The notes: generated by a model not told the origin, from the letters alone. DNA of 29,028 nucleotides from Thermocaproicibacter sp002397355 (GCA_036830905.1 DAISNS010000011.1:1-29028); one strand, 5' to 3'. Positions 14,894 to 23,226 are shown, counted from the stretch's first letter. Program-made: numbers and translations.

Positions 14894-15979
14894 ATGAGAA
14901 AAAAGGTCCTTGTCGGCATGAGCGGCGGCGTAGACAGCTCCGTCGCGGCGTGCCTTTTGCTGGAGCAGGGGTACGAGGTCTGCGGCGCCACGCTCCATCT
15001 CTACGACAACACGGGTCCCCCCCGCCCCGGAGCCCGCACCTGCTGTTCCCTCGCGGATGTGGAGGATGCGCGCGCCGTTGCGTACCGCCTGGGCATCGAG
15101 CATTACGTCTTCAATTTCGGCCCGGAATTCCGTCGCTGCGTGATCGAGCGTTTCGCGCGCGGCTACGCGGAAGGCACGACGCCGAACCCGTGCATCGACT
15201 GCAACCGCGCCGTAAAATTCGGGAAGATGCTGGAGCGGGCGGAGCTGCTGGGGATGGATTTTATCGCCACGGGGCATTACGCGCGCGTGGAACGCGATCC
15301 TGCCGGCGGCCGCCTCCTGCTGAAGAAAGCGAAGGACGCCGCGAAAGACCAGACCTATGTGCTTTACATGCTCACGCAGGAGCAGCTCGCGCACACGCTG
15401 TTCCCGCTCGGCGGGCTGATGAAGCCGGAGGTGCGGCGCATCGCCGCGGAGCGCGGTTTCGGCAACGCGAAAAAGCCGGACAGCGAGGACATCTGTTTTG
15501 TGCCGGACGGCGACTACGCCGCTTTTCTGGAGAAGGACATGGGGTTGCGGCAAAAGCCGGGCAATTTTGTCGACAGGCGAGGGAATGTGCTCGGGACGCA
15601 CCGCGGGCTGATCCATTATACGATCGGCCAGCGCAAGGGCCTCGGCGTCACATTCGGGGAGCCGAGGTATGTGCTCGCGAAGAACGCGGCGGAAAATACC
15701 GTCGTTCTCGGCGGCAGCGAGGAGCTGCTCTGCACCCGCTGCACGGTGGGGGACGTGAACTGGATCTCCGTTCCCGCCCTCGGCGGCCCGGTGGAAGCCG
15801 GCGTGAAGGTGCGCTACAGCCAAAGGGAGTCCCCCGCCGTGGTTGCGCCGCTGGAAGGCGGCGGGGCGGAGATCCGGTTCCGGCAGCCGCAGCGGGCTGT
15901 CACGCCCGGCCAGGCCGCGGTGTTTTACCAGGGGGAGAATGTTCTCGGCGGGGGGACCATCCTTGCCGGAAACGGATGA
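14894..15979 (+). CDS. mnmA: tRNA-specific 2-thiouridylase MnmA
   Basis: 361 residues, the usual length. MnmA adenylates and thiolates U34 at the 2 position in tRNA-Lys, -Glu and -Gln using sulfur relayed from a cysteine desulfurase. The PP-loop SGGVDSS is at 10-16. TPNPCIDCN carries C100 and the second catalytic cysteine is C201 in DSEDICFVPDGDY, matching the two known catalytic cysteines. KDQTYVLYML and IGQRKGLG are further family motifs. GGAGG at 14881-14885 supports the ATG at 14894; an earlier frame extension overlaps the glycosyltransferase. A cysteine desulfurase gene follows, which is the expected sulfur donor. Confidence 0.95.
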   Translation: MRKKVLVGMSGGVDSSVAACLLLEQGYEVCGATLHLYDNTGPPRPGARTCCSLADVEDARAVAYRLGIEHYVFNFGPEFRRCVIERFARGYAEGTTPNPCIDCNRAVKFGKMLERAELLGMDFIATGHYARVERDPAGGRLLLKKAKDAAKDQTYVLYMLTQEQLAHTLFPLGGLMKPEVRRIAAERGFGNAKKPDSEDICFVPDGDYAAFLEKDMGLRQKPGNFVDRRGNVLGTHRGLIHYTIGQRKGLGVTFGEPRYVLAKNAAENTVVLGGSEELLCTRCTVGDVNWISVPALGGPVEAGVKVRYSQRESPAVVAPLEGGGAEIRFRQPQRAVTPGQAAVFYQGENVLGGGTILAGNG

Positions 15980-16022
15980 GTTCCGGGCGGAATTCAATCG
16001 GGGAAAAGAGGGAACTGCTTTT

Positions 16023-17192
16023 ATGACAAAGTGGATTTATGCCGATCACGCGGCCACGACGCCGCTTTCCAAAGCCGCGCTTGCGGCCATGGAGCCGTAT
16101 TTGACGGAAGAGTTCGGCAACCCCTCCGCGGTTTCCGCGCCGGGGCGCCGGGCGAAGCGGGCGCTGGAGGAAGCGAGGGAAACGGTGGCGGACGCGTTCG
16201 GCGCGGAGCCGCGCGAAATCTATTTCACCTCGGGAGGTACGGAGGCCGACAACTGGGTTCTGCGCAGTGCGCCTCGGGCTGCCGGCGCAGGGCGGGACGA
16301 AATCGTGACGGACGCCGTGGAGCACCACGCCGTTCTGCGTACGGCCGGGGAGCTTCGGCGCGCAGGGCGGCCTGTCACGGTGCTGGGCGTGGACGAATTT
16401 TGCCGCGTGACGCCCGAGGCGCTGCGCTGCGCGCTCAGCGCGAAAACCGCGCTGGTCAGCGTGATGGCCGCAAACAACGAGGTCGGGACGCTGATGCCGG
16501 TCGCGGAGCTCGCGGCGGCGGCGCGTGGTTCCGGCGCGTTTTTCCACACGGACGCGGTGCAGGCCGCAGGGCATATCCCGCTCGACGTGAAGGAACTGGG
16601 CGTCGATTTTCTGTCGTTTTCGTCGCATAAATTTGGCGGACCGAAGGGCATGGGAGGCCTTTACGTCCGCGGCGGAATCGAGTTGGAGCCGCTGCTGTTC
16701 GGCGGCGGGCAGGAGCGCGGCCTGCGCCCCGGGACCGAAAATGTGGCGGGCGCCGTCGGCATGGCCGCCGCGCTGCGGGAATCCTGCCGCGCCATGACAG
16801 AGGATATGGCGCGGGTTTCCGCCCTGCGCGACCGGCTGATCCGGGGCGTGCTGCGGATTCCCGGTTCCCGCCTGACGGGGGATCCGGAAAACCGCCTGCC
16901 CGGCAACGCTTCGTTCGTGTTCGAGGGCGTGGAGGGCGAGGCGCTTCTCCTGCTGCTGGACCAGCGCGGCATCTGCGCTTCCTCCGGCTCCGCCTGCTCG
17001 GCCGGAGCGGCGGAACCCTCCCATGTGCTGCTTGCCATGGGCATCGCGCCGGAGCTTGCGCGCGGCGCGCTCCGGCTCACGCTCGGCGCGGACAATACCG
17101 GCGCGGACGTCGACGCGATCCTCGGCGCGCTTCCGGGGATCGTCGCCCGCCTGCGCAGTGTGCCGGCCATGGGAAAGGGGATTGGGACATGA
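16023..17192 (+). CDS. Cysteine desulfurase (NifS/IscS family), likely sulfur donor to MnmA
   Basis: 389 residues. The PLP enzyme removes sulfur from L-cysteine, giving alanine and a protein persulfide. It opens IYADHAATTPL. The active-site lysine is K203 in SSHKFGGPKGMGG, the substrate-side histidine is in EHHAV (about 100-104), and the nucleophilic C325 is in SSGSACSAG on the mobile loop. The position next to mnmA, 43 nt away, parallels the B. subtilis YrvO-MnmA pair, so it probably serves tRNA thiolation; a role in Fe-S assembly is also possible. The ATG at 16023 is preceded by GAGGGA near 16009. The dipeptidase start overlaps its stop (ATGA). Confidence 0.93.
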   Translation: MTKWIYADHAATTPLSKAALAAMEPYLTEEFGNPSAVSAPGRRAKRALEEARETVADAFGAEPREIYFTSGGTEADNWVLRSAPRAAGAGRDEIVTDAVEHHAVLRTAGELRRAGRPVTVLGVDEFCRVTPEALRCALSAKTALVSVMAANNEVGTLMPVAELAAAARGSGAFFHTDAVQAAGHIPLDVKELGVDFLSFSSHKFGGPKGMGGLYVRGGIELEPLLFGGGQERGLRPGTENVAGAVGMAAALRESCRAMTEDMARVSALRDRLIRGVLRIPGSRLTGDPENRLPGNASFVFEGVEGEALLLLLDQRGICASSGSACSAGAAEPSHVLLAMGIAPELARGALRLTLGADNTGADVDAILGALPGIVARLRSVPAMGKGIGT

Positions 17193-18115
17193 ACTATTTC
17201 GACCTTCACTGCGACACCGCGACGGAATGCTTCGACCGGCGCTGCGGGCTGTCTGGAAACGACCTGGGCCTGAGCCTGGAGCGCACCGCAAAATACGAGA
17301 AGTGGGCGCAGGTCTATGCGGTCTGGCTCAACGACAACCTGCGCGGGGAGGCGGCGTTTCGCCGCTTCCGTTCCGTCGCGGAGTTTTTCTCGGATCAGAT
17401 GGCGGAAAACGCCGGAACGGTTTCCTTCTGCCGAACGGCCGCGGACCTGAAAAAAGCTGCGGGCGAAAACAGGCGCGCGGCCATGCTCTCCATCGAGGGT
17501 TCCGGCGCGCTCGCGGGGAGCATGGAACATTTCCTCGAGGCGTACCGGCTTGGCGTGCGCCTCGTCACGCTGACCTGGAACGGCCGCTGCGAGGCGGCGG
17601 ACGGCTGCGGCGTGCCGGACGCCGGCGGCCTGACGCGGTTCGGGGAGGACCTTGTGCGGGAGATGAACCGCCTGCATGTGATCGTCGACGTTTCCCACCT
17701 CTCGGAGAAGGGTTTCTGGGACGTGGCGCGTATCTCCCGCGCGCCTTTTGTGGCCAGCCACTCGGATTCCAAGGCCGTATGCGGCCACCGGCGCAACCTG
17801 ACGGACGGCCAGTTCCGCGAGATCGTTTCGGGCGGCGGCCTGGTCGGGCTGAATCTCTGCGGCGCCTTTCTGAAGAATGAAGGGGCGAAAGCGGAAGACG
17901 TGCTGCGCCACGCGGAGCATTTCCTGAAGCTCGGCGGCGAAAACGTCCTCGCCGTGGGCTCCGACATCGACGGATGCGACATGGCCGACGGAATCAGCCG
18001 CGTGGAGGATATGAGCCGGCTGTACGATCTTCTGGCGGGAGAGTTCGGCGCGGAGATCGCCGGCAAGATCTTCTGGGACAACGCAGCCCGCTTCTTCGAG
18101 GAAAATCTGAACTAG
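17189..18115 (+). CDS. Membrane dipeptidase-family metallopeptidase (peptidase M19)
   Basis: 308 residues. Family M19 zinc dipeptidases cleave dipeptides, often with a D-residue at the C-terminal position. Ligand motifs are present in order: DLHCDT (H7, D9), SIEG (E103), DVSHLS (H170) and ASHS (H191), then a GHRRNL motif and GSDIDG. There is no signal peptide, so it is cytoplasmic. The start overlaps the cysteine desulfurase stop by ATGA, indicating translational coupling, although the functional link with tRNA thiolation is not obvious. No terminator is seen before the WYL gene 87 nt downstream. Confidence 0.9.
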   Translation: MNYFDLHCDTATECFDRRCGLSGNDLGLSLERTAKYEKWAQVYAVWLNDNLRGEAAFRRFRSVAEFFSDQMAENAGTVSFCRTAADLKKAAGENRRAAMLSIEGSGALAGSMEHFLEAYRLGVRLVTLTWNGRCEAADGCGVPDAGGLTRFGEDLVREMNRLHVIVDVSHLSEKGFWDVARISRAPFVASHSDSKAVCGHRRNLTDGQFREIVSGGGLVGLNLCGAFLKNEGAKAEDVLRHAEHFLKLGGENVLAVGSDIDGCDMADGISRVEDMSRLYDLLAGEFGAEIAGKIFWDNAARFFEENLN

Positions 18116-18135
18116 TTTGCGCTTGCATCGCCGAC

Positions 18136-18165
18136 TTGTTTTTCCGGGATTGGTTATGCTATGAT
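18136..18165 (+). promoter_or_regulatory. Probable sigma-A promoter for the WYL-MYG1 genes
   Basis: TTGTTT (18136-18141) and TATGAT (18160-18165) with an 18-nt spacer, 37 nt before the chosen WYL start codon. Confidence 0.5.
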
Positions 18166-18202
18166 GGAGGCGGAAAACCGCTCTTTCTGGGAGGGTGCCT
18201 TT

Positions 18203-19231
18203 ATGGAGAAGGCGAGAAATCAAAGGCTCAAGCTGCTTTACCTGCGGAAGATCCTGCTGGAGCAGACCGACGAGGACCACCCCATCACGGTCGCGCGGAT
18301 GATAGCGGAGCTGGAAAAGGCGGGCATCCACGCACAGCGCAAAAGCATTTACGCCGACCTTGCCGATCTGCGCAGGTTCGGCATGGATATTGTGAGCCGG
18401 CGTTCGAGAACAATGGAGTATTTTGCGGCGAACCGGACGTTCGAGCTGCCGGAGCTGAAGCTGCTGGCCGACGCCGTCGCCTGCTCGAAGTTCCTTACGG
18501 AGAAAAAATCCGGACAGCTTATCGCCAAGATCTCCGGCCTTGCCAGCGGCCCGCAGGCCGCCGCGCTCCGGCGGCAGGTTTTCGTCTGCGGCAGGGTGAA
18601 AACGCAGAACGAAAAGATTTATTACAATGTGGATACCATCCATCAGGCCATCGCGCAGGGCAGGGCCGTGTCGTTCCGGTACTTTGCATACTGCGTGGAC
18701 TGGGATGCGCCGCAGCACTGGACGAAGCGTTACCGGCGGGGCGGAGAGACGCATGTGGCGTTTCCCTATACGCTCGCCTGGACCAATGAGAATTACTACA
18801 TGACTGCCTATTATGAGAAATACGGAGGAATCTCCAATTTCCGCGTCGACAAGATGGAAGACGTGACCGTCCTCGACGAGGCGGCCGGTCCGCGGCCGGG
18901 ATCGGTCCGGTTCGATCCGGCCGTCTATTCGAAAGAGGCGTTCGGCATGTTCAGCGGCCGGGTGGAGCGTATGACGCTCCGTTTCGACGACTCGCTGATC
19001 GGCGTGGTGCTGGACCGCTTCGGCGGAGAAATTGAAATCCGCAGGGCGGCGGGCGGCGGTTTCCTCGTCACGGTGGACGCGATCGCCGGACCGACTTTGC
19101 TCGGATGGCTCTTCGGGTTCGGGGAAAAAGCGAAGATTGTGGCGCCGAAGGGTCTGGCGGAGCAGTTTTGCAGCTTGGCGCGGGAAAGCCTTGCACAGTA
19201 CGGCGAAAATGGGAAAGGGGAAGATCAATGA
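18203..19231 (+). CDS. WYL-domain transcriptional regulator
   Basis: 342 residues. Residues about 1-75 form a helix-turn-helix region (RNQRLKLLYLRKILLEQTDEDHP followed by MIAELEKAGI and a YADLADLRRFG wing), as in WYL regulators. Residues about 140-230 form the WYL domain, with VSFRYFAY, a T-R-Y-R-like strand and FPYTLAWTNENYYMTAYYE, where the usual W-Y-L triad is modified. The C-terminal WCX-like part follows. WYL domains bind ligands, often nucleic acids, and this class often controls defence or DNA-damage genes (family knowledge); the target here is unknown. The ATG at 18203 has GGGAGGGTG at 18189; the ATG at 18161 lies in the -10 box and is rejected. It overlaps the MYG1 gene by ATGA. Confidence 0.85.
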   Translation: MEKARNQRLKLLYLRKILLEQTDEDHPITVARMIAELEKAGIHAQRKSIYADLADLRRFGMDIVSRRSRTMEYFAANRTFELPELKLLADAVACSKFLTEKKSGQLIAKISGLASGPQAAALRRQVFVCGRVKTQNEKIYYNVDTIHQAIAQGRAVSFRYFAYCVDWDAPQHWTKRYRRGGETHVAFPYTLAWTNENYYMTAYYEKYGGISNFRVDKMEDVTVLDEAAGPRPGSVRFDPAVYSKEAFGMFSGRVERMTLRFDDSLIGVVLDRFGGEIEIRRAAGGGFLVTVDAIAGPTLLGWLFGFGEKAKIVAPKGLAEQFCSLARESLAQYGENGKGEDQ

Positions 19232-20088
19232 AAATCGCGAACATCGCTTTGACACACACTGGAAAATTTCATGCGGACGATGTGTTTTCTTCGGCTCTTC
19301 TGAGGATCGCCAATCCGAAAATCCGCATCGTCCGTGTGTCGGAAGTGCCGAAGGGTTTCGAGGGGATCGTGTTTGACATCGGCCGCGGGGAATACGACCA
19401 CCATCAGGAAAACGCGGAGGTGCGCCCGAACGGCGTGCCGTACGCTTCGTTCGGGCTGCTCTGGCGCCGGCTTGGCCGGAGCCTGCTGGAGCAGTCGTGC
19501 CCGCCGGACGATGCCAAAGCGTTTGCCGAAGCGTTCGACGAGCATTTCATCCAGCCGTTGGACGCGGACGACAACACCGGCTGCGGCAATCAGCTCGCCG
19601 GGGCGATCGGCGCGTTCAATCCTTCCTGGGATTCCGAGCGCCCGGCCGACGAGTGCTTTGAGGAGGCGGCCGCCGTTGCGGAGAAAATCCTGCGCCGGCA
19701 GTTTGAGCGGATGTTCGCCGAAGAGCGCGCAAAGTCGCTTGTCGAGGATGCGCTCGCCGCGCAGCAGGACGGAGTCGTGATCCTGCCGTGTTACGCGCCG
19801 TGGAAGACGGCTCTGGTTCCCTCGGCTGCGCGCTTCGTCGTTTATCCGTCCAAGCGCGGCGGATTCAGCGCGCAGGTGGTCCCAAAGAAACTGGGCGAGG
19901 AAGAAGCGAAGTGTCCTTTCCCGGTCTCCTGGGCGGGAAAAGAGGGCGGGGAACTGGAAAAGCTCTCCGGCATAAAGACGCTGCGCTTCTGCCATAAGGG
20001 CCGCTTCCTGGCCGTCGCCGGAACGAAAGAGGATGCCGTCCTGGCCTGCCGCATTGCGGAAAAGATCGCGCGGCAGAGCGTGAAATGA
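19228..20088 (+). CDS. MYG1 family protein (UPF0160), putative metal-dependent nuclease/hydrolase
   Basis: 286 residues, slightly shorter than eukaryotic MYG1. Conserved motifs are THTGKFHADDVF (H10, H15, D17) and, after VFDIGRGE, YDHHQ (D57-Q60), then FDEHFIQPLDADDNTG (about 108-123); these carry metal-ligand residues related to the DHH phosphoesterase superfamily. Eukaryotic MYG1 is reported as a 3'-5' RNA exonuclease; the bacterial role is not established. The start codon overlaps the stop of the WYL regulator, so the two are translated together, possibly with autoregulation. A GpsA-like gene follows after 25 nt. Confidence 0.88.
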   Translation: MKIANIALTHTGKFHADDVFSSALLRIANPKIRIVRVSEVPKGFEGIVFDIGRGEYDHHQENAEVRPNGVPYASFGLLWRRLGRSLLEQSCPPDDAKAFAEAFDEHFIQPLDADDNTGCGNQLAGAIGAFNPSWDSERPADECFEEAAAVAEKILRRQFERMFAEERAKSLVEDALAAQQDGVVILPCYAPWKTALVPSAARFVVYPSKRGGFSAQVVPKKLGEEEAKCPFPVSWAGKEGGELEKLSGIKTLRFCHKGRFLAVAGTKEDAVLACRIAEKIARQSVK

Positions 20089-20113
20089 ACGGGGAAAATG
20101 GAGGAAACCGGTT

Positions 20114-21070
20114 ATGAAGGTCACCGTGATCGGCTGCGGGCGATGGGGCGGTTTCCTTGCCTGGTACCTCGACCGCCTGGGCCACGGCGTGACGCTCTAC
20201 GGACGCGGAGACTCCGCGCATCTCGCCCGGTTCCGCGCCGAACGGACGAACGGTCTCGTCACGCTTCCGCAGAGCGTTGCCCTGAGCGCTGACCTGCCGG
20301 CCTGCGTCGGCGCGGCGGAGATCCTGGTCGTTTCCGTCGGGGCGCAGAGCTTCCGCGCGCTGATGCGCCGGCTCGGGGCGCTGGATCTTGAGGGGAAGAC
20401 CGCGGTGCTCTGCATGAAGGGCCTTGAGGCGGGAACCGGGCTTCGCCTGACGCAGGTCTTCGAGGAATACGCGCCGGGAACGCCCGTGGCGATCTGGGTG
20501 GGACCCGGCCATGTGCAGGATTTTACGCGGGGCGTTCCGAACTGCATGGTGATCGACGGCAAAAGCCGGAAGGTGAAGGAATTTCTTGTCTCCGCGTTTT
20601 CCAGCAGCCTCATCCGCTTTTACTATGGCTGCGACCTGCTCGGCAACGAGATCGGCGCCGCTTCCAAAAACGTCGTCGGCATTGCCGCGGGAATGCTGGA
20701 CGGCCTGGGAAAAACAGCCCTGAAAGGCGCGCTGATGTCGCGGGGGACGCGTGAAATCGCCAGGCTGATCCAGGCGATGGGCGGAAACGGGATCTCCGCT
20801 TACGGCCTTGCGCATCTGGGCGACTATGAGGCGACCGTGTTTTCGCCTTACAGCCACAACCGCCGCTTCGGGGAATCGTTCGTGAAGGGCGAGCCTTACG
20901 GCGAGCTTGCGGAGGGCGTCGCCACCACGGCGGCCCTGCTGAAGCTGGGGGCGCGGTACGGCGTGGACCTCCCGATCACCCGGACGGTGGACGCCGTAGT
21001 CAACGGGGGCGCAGATCCGAACCGCGCCCTTTCCGATTTGTTTCTGCGCGGCATCAAGACGGAATTTTGA
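20114..21070 (+). CDS. NAD(P)-dependent glycerol-3-phosphate dehydrogenase-like protein
   Basis: 318 residues. The N-terminal dinucleotide-binding loop is VIGCGRWGG. The catalytic lysine context GAASKNVVGIAAGMLDGLG (about 182-200) is that of GpsA, which makes sn-glycerol-3-phosphate from dihydroxyacetone phosphate for lipid synthesis. The usual GLGDLxxTC..SRNRRxG motif reads LAHLGDYEATVFSPYSHNRRFG here, retaining the NRRFG helix but changing neighbouring substrate-side positions. It may be a divergent GpsA or a paralogue; a canonical copy elsewhere in the genome would decide. GGAGG at 20100-20104 supports the start. It is co-directional with MYG1. Confidence 0.82.
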   Translation: MKVTVIGCGRWGGFLAWYLDRLGHGVTLYGRGDSAHLARFRAERTNGLVTLPQSVALSADLPACVGAAEILVVSVGAQSFRALMRRLGALDLEGKTAVLCMKGLEAGTGLRLTQVFEEYAPGTPVAIWVGPGHVQDFTRGVPNCMVIDGKSRKVKEFLVSAFSSSLIRFYYGCDLLGNEIGAASKNVVGIAAGMLDGLGKTALKGALMSRGTREIARLIQAMGGNGISAYGLAHLGDYEATVFSPYSHNRRFGESFVKGEPYGELAEGVATTAALLKLGARYGVDLPITRTVDAVVNGGADPNRALSDLFLRGIKTEF

Positions 21071-21093
21071 ACAGGTGGAAAATCTGAGATAAT
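21067..21093 (+). promoter_or_regulatory. Weak candidate promoter upstream of the Mrp-family gene
   Basis: TTGAAC (21067-21072) overlapping the preceding stop, and GATAAT (21088-21093), are only 15 nt apart (16 if shifted by one base), shorter than optimal. Confidence 0.3.
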
Positions 21094-21101
21094 CTGGAAA
21101 A

Positions 21102-21119
21102 GCCGCCCCGACGGGCGGC
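21102..21119 (+). other. GC hairpin just before the Mrp gene
   Basis: GCCGCCC (21102-21108) and GGGCGGC (21113-21119) form a 7-bp stem with a CGAC loop. It is followed by AAGTGGAGGG, the Mrp ribosome binding site, with no T-tract, so it is unlikely to be an efficient terminator. Confidence 0.45.
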
Positions 21120-21139
21120 AAGTGGAGGGATCGAACCGT

Positions 21140-21988
21140 ATGAGTGAGGAAAACTGCAGCCACAATTGCTCCGAGTGTGCGGAGAACTGCGCTTCCCGCC
21201 GCAAAACCCCGGCCGATTTTCTGGAAAAGCCGAACCCGAAAAGCAGGATCGGCCGCGTCGTCGGCGTCGTGAGCGGAAAGGGCGGCGTCGGCAAGAGCTT
21301 CGTGACCGCCGCGCTCGCGGCGCTGCTGAACCGTTCGGGGCTCCGCACGGGAATCCTGGACGCCGACATAACCGGGCCTTCCATCCCGAAGATGTTCGGG
21401 CTGCACGGCAAGGCGCTCGGCAATGAGGACGGCATCCTGCCGGCAAAAACGGCCGCCGGCATCGGCGTGATGTCCATCAACCTGCTTCTGGACAGCGAGA
21501 CGACGCCGGTCGTGTGGCGGGGACCGATGATCGCCGGTGTGATCAAGCAGTTCTGGTCGAACGTCGTATGGGGCGACGTGGACTTCCTGTTTGTCGATAT
21601 GCCGCCGGGGACGGGCGACGTGCCGCTCACGGTGTTCCAGTCGCTGCCGGTGGACGGTATCGTGATCGTGACTTCTCCGCAGGAGCTGGTTTCGATGATC
21701 GTTTCGAAAGCCGTCAATATGGCCCGGATGATGGGCGTCCCGATTCTCGGTGTGGTGGAGAACATGAGCTATGTCAAGTGCCCGGACTGCGGGAAGGAGA
21801 TCCCTGTGTTCGGCGAGAGCCGCCTGGAGGAAACGGCCGCGCGCAGCGGCGTGCGCGTTCTCGGGCGCGTGCCGCTTGACCCGGAGATCGCTCGCCTGTG
21901 CGACGCCGGCCGCGCCGGAGACATCGAAGCCCCCTGGCTGCGGGACGCGGCCGCGGCGGTCCGCAAAACGCCGAAGCGGAAGATCTGA
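21140..21988 (+). CDS. Mrp/NBP35-family P-loop ATPase, iron-sulfur carrier
   Basis: 282 residues. Family members bind and transfer Fe-S clusters. The N-terminal C6, C10, C13 and C17 (C-x3-C-x2-C-x3-C) resembles an NBP35-type cluster-binding extension. The deviant Walker A GKGGVGKS is at 46-53, the second switch is DADITGPS (74-81), the Walker B region is FVDMPPGTGD (151-160), and the C-terminal CPDC (C214, C217) is the bridging cluster motif of the ApbC/NBP35 group. The ATG at 21140 has GGAGGG at 21124-21129, spacing 10; a GTG start at 21122 lies before it and is rejected. A strong terminator follows the gene. Confidence 0.9.
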   Translation: MSEENCSHNCSECAENCASRRKTPADFLEKPNPKSRIGRVVGVVSGKGGVGKSFVTAALAALLNRSGLRTGILDADITGPSIPKMFGLHGKALGNEDGILPAKTAAGIGVMSINLLLDSETTPVVWRGPMIAGVIKQFWSNVVWGDVDFLFVDMPPGTGDVPLTVFQSLPVDGIVIVTSPQELVSMIVSKAVNMARMMGVPILGVVENMSYVKCPDCGKEIPVFGESRLEETAARSGVRVLGRVPLDPEIARLCDAGRAGDIEAPWLRDAAAAVRKTPKRKI

Positions 21989-22031
21989 GCGCGGCGCGCA
22001 TCCCGTCGGGAAAATCGCCCCAAAGATGCGG

Positions 22032-22076
22032 AAAATCCCCGGCCCCAGGCGTTTTACCTGGGGCCGGGGATTTTTT
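22032..22076. terminator. Strong bidirectional intrinsic terminator
   Basis: 22032-22049 (AAAA then TCCCCGGCCCCAGG) pairs perfectly with 22057-22074, an 18-bp stem with a CGTTTTA loop, and T runs from 22071 to 22076. The A-tract at 22032-22035 serves the minus strand. It separates the convergent Mrp gene and EamA transporter. Confidence 0.9.
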
Positions 22077-22104
22077 CCGTGGGAAAACGGGGCGGCCGCG
22101 TTTC

Positions 22105-23121
22105 TTATGGTTTGGCCGAGGCTTTTCCCGTTTTCGCCTCAAATTCTTCTTCCGACTTTCGCAGATCTTCCGCCCGGGGCTCTGCTTTCCCTCTGCGGAG
22201 GACCGGAAGAAACGCGATCAGCGAACCGGCGAGGATGAAAACGATGCCCAGGGCCATCCGGCCCGTGATCGCTTCACCGAGGACGGCGAGCGCAAACAAC
22301 GGCGCAAGGACCGGTTTGATATAGAATACGAGGGCCGCCGTGGCGGCGTCCGTGGCCTCCATGGCGAGGAAGTAAAACGTGTAGCCCAGCCCCGTCACGC
22401 AGATGCCGACATACAGCAGGGAAGGGATCGTCCGAAGCGTGATGCCTTCCAGGAGGGGGACTTCGGAAAAGATCGAAAGCCCCATGCTCCTGAATTGCCG
22501 CGCCAGCGCGGGGATATGGCTGAGGCCGATGATCGCGAGCATTTCGGCGCAGCCGGCAAAGAAGCTTGCGCAGGTCAGCGTGATGCCCCCGCAGCGGCCG
22601 CTGCGCGTGCGGCCCAGTATGTTGTAGAGCGCAAAGGTCACGGCGGAGCCCAGTACGCAGACCGTCCCCGCGGCGCTGCCCTTTCCGCTCAGCGGATCGA
22701 CGATCACCAGCATGCCAGCGACGATCACCAGGATGGAAACAACGGTGTGGCGGCGGATCGGCTCACGCAGGAGCAGGTAGGCGAACATCACCACGAAGAC
22801 GGAATTGCAGCTGAACAGCACGGCGACCGCGGAGGCCGGCGAGTAAAGAACGCTGAGCTGGAACAGGATCATGCTGACGACGACGCAGATGAGGCCTGTC
22901 AGCAGGAAAAAGCCGATGTCGAAGCGCCGGAGCGAGAAACCTTTCTTTTTCCCCTCGTTCACCGCAAGGGGGAACAGCACCAGGCCGCCGATCAGGAAGC
23001 GGAGGAACGTGAGCTGGATCGGGTTGAACTGCCCGCCCGTGAGCTTCAGGGCCACTTCCATCGAGCTGAAGAAAATCGTTGCCAGAATGATGTACCATGC
23101 GCCTTTTTTCTTGGAAACCAT
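22105..23121 (-). CDS. EamA/DMT-family transporter
   Basis: 338 residues with about ten membrane helices in two EamA repeats (about 8-140 and 155-295), followed by a charged cytoplasmic tail rich in R, E and K. Repeat signatures are visible: LTFLRFLIGGLVL, then VLFSCNSVFVVMFAYLLLREPI, and in the second half ALVFYIKPVLAPLFALAVLGEAIT. DMT proteins export metabolites or toxic compounds, but substrates cannot be read from sequence. The ATG at 23121 is preceded on the minus strand by AGAGGAT at 23128-23134. It is divergent from the nitroreductase across a 182-nt gap with back-to-back promoters. Confidence 0.9.
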   Translation of the reverse strand: MVSKKKGAWYIILATIFFSSMEVALKLTGGQFNPIQLTFLRFLIGGLVLFPLAVNEGKKKGFSLRRFDIGFFLLTGLICVVVSMILFQLSVLYSPASAVAVLFSCNSVFVVMFAYLLLREPIRRHTVVSILVIVAGMLVIVDPLSGKGSAAGTVCVLGSAVTFALYNILGRTRSGRCGGITLTCASFFAGCAEMLAIIGLSHIPALARQFRSMGLSIFSEVPLLEGITLRTIPSLLYVGICVTGLGYTFYFLAMEATDAATAALVFYIKPVLAPLFALAVLGEAITGRMALGIVFILAGSLIAFLPVLRRGKAEPRAEDLRKSEEEFEAKTGKASAKP

Positions 23122-23171
23122 TGGACCATCCTCTATTTTTATGAATTGCCCCCTGTGAGGCCAACTTTTTT

Positions 23172-23200
23172 ATCATATCACTTTCATGCGGGAAAGTAAA
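23172..23200 (-). promoter_or_regulatory. Sigma-A promoter for the EamA transporter
   Basis: On the minus strand TTTACT (23195-23200) and TATGAT (23172-23177) are 17 nt apart. A perfect 6-bp dyad ACTTTC/GAAAGT (23180-23185 and 23192-23197) overlaps the spacer and the -35 box. Confidence 0.6.
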
Positions 23201-23202
23201 AC

Positions 23203-23226
23203 GCTTTGCCACCCGAAGTGGAAAGC
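23203..23226. promoter_or_regulatory. Candidate operator dyad between divergent promoters
   Basis: GCTTTGCCAC (23203-23212) and GTGGAAAGC (23218-23226) are inverted repeats with one extra base in the left arm and a 5-nt centre (CCGAA). It lies exactly between the two -35 boxes. No regulator gene is adjacent. Confidence 0.4.

Noticed and set aside
16661..19255. 864-codon open frame on the minus strand
   Set aside because: It is antisense to the cysteine desulfurase, M19 and WYL genes, has a composition rich in R, A, H and P with no recognisable domain, and is explained by high GC third positions in the sense genes.
19865..21406. 513-codon open frame on the minus strand
   Set aside because: It lies opposite the MYG1, GpsA-like and Mrp genes, which have clear family motifs, good ribosome binding sites and operon structure; no motif is seen in the antisense product.
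21898..23199. 433-codon plus-strand open frame across the terminator and the EamA gene
   Set aside because: It reads through an 18-bp terminator stem and antisense to a clear ten-helix transporter; the product is low-complexity D/H/Q/R-rich sequence.
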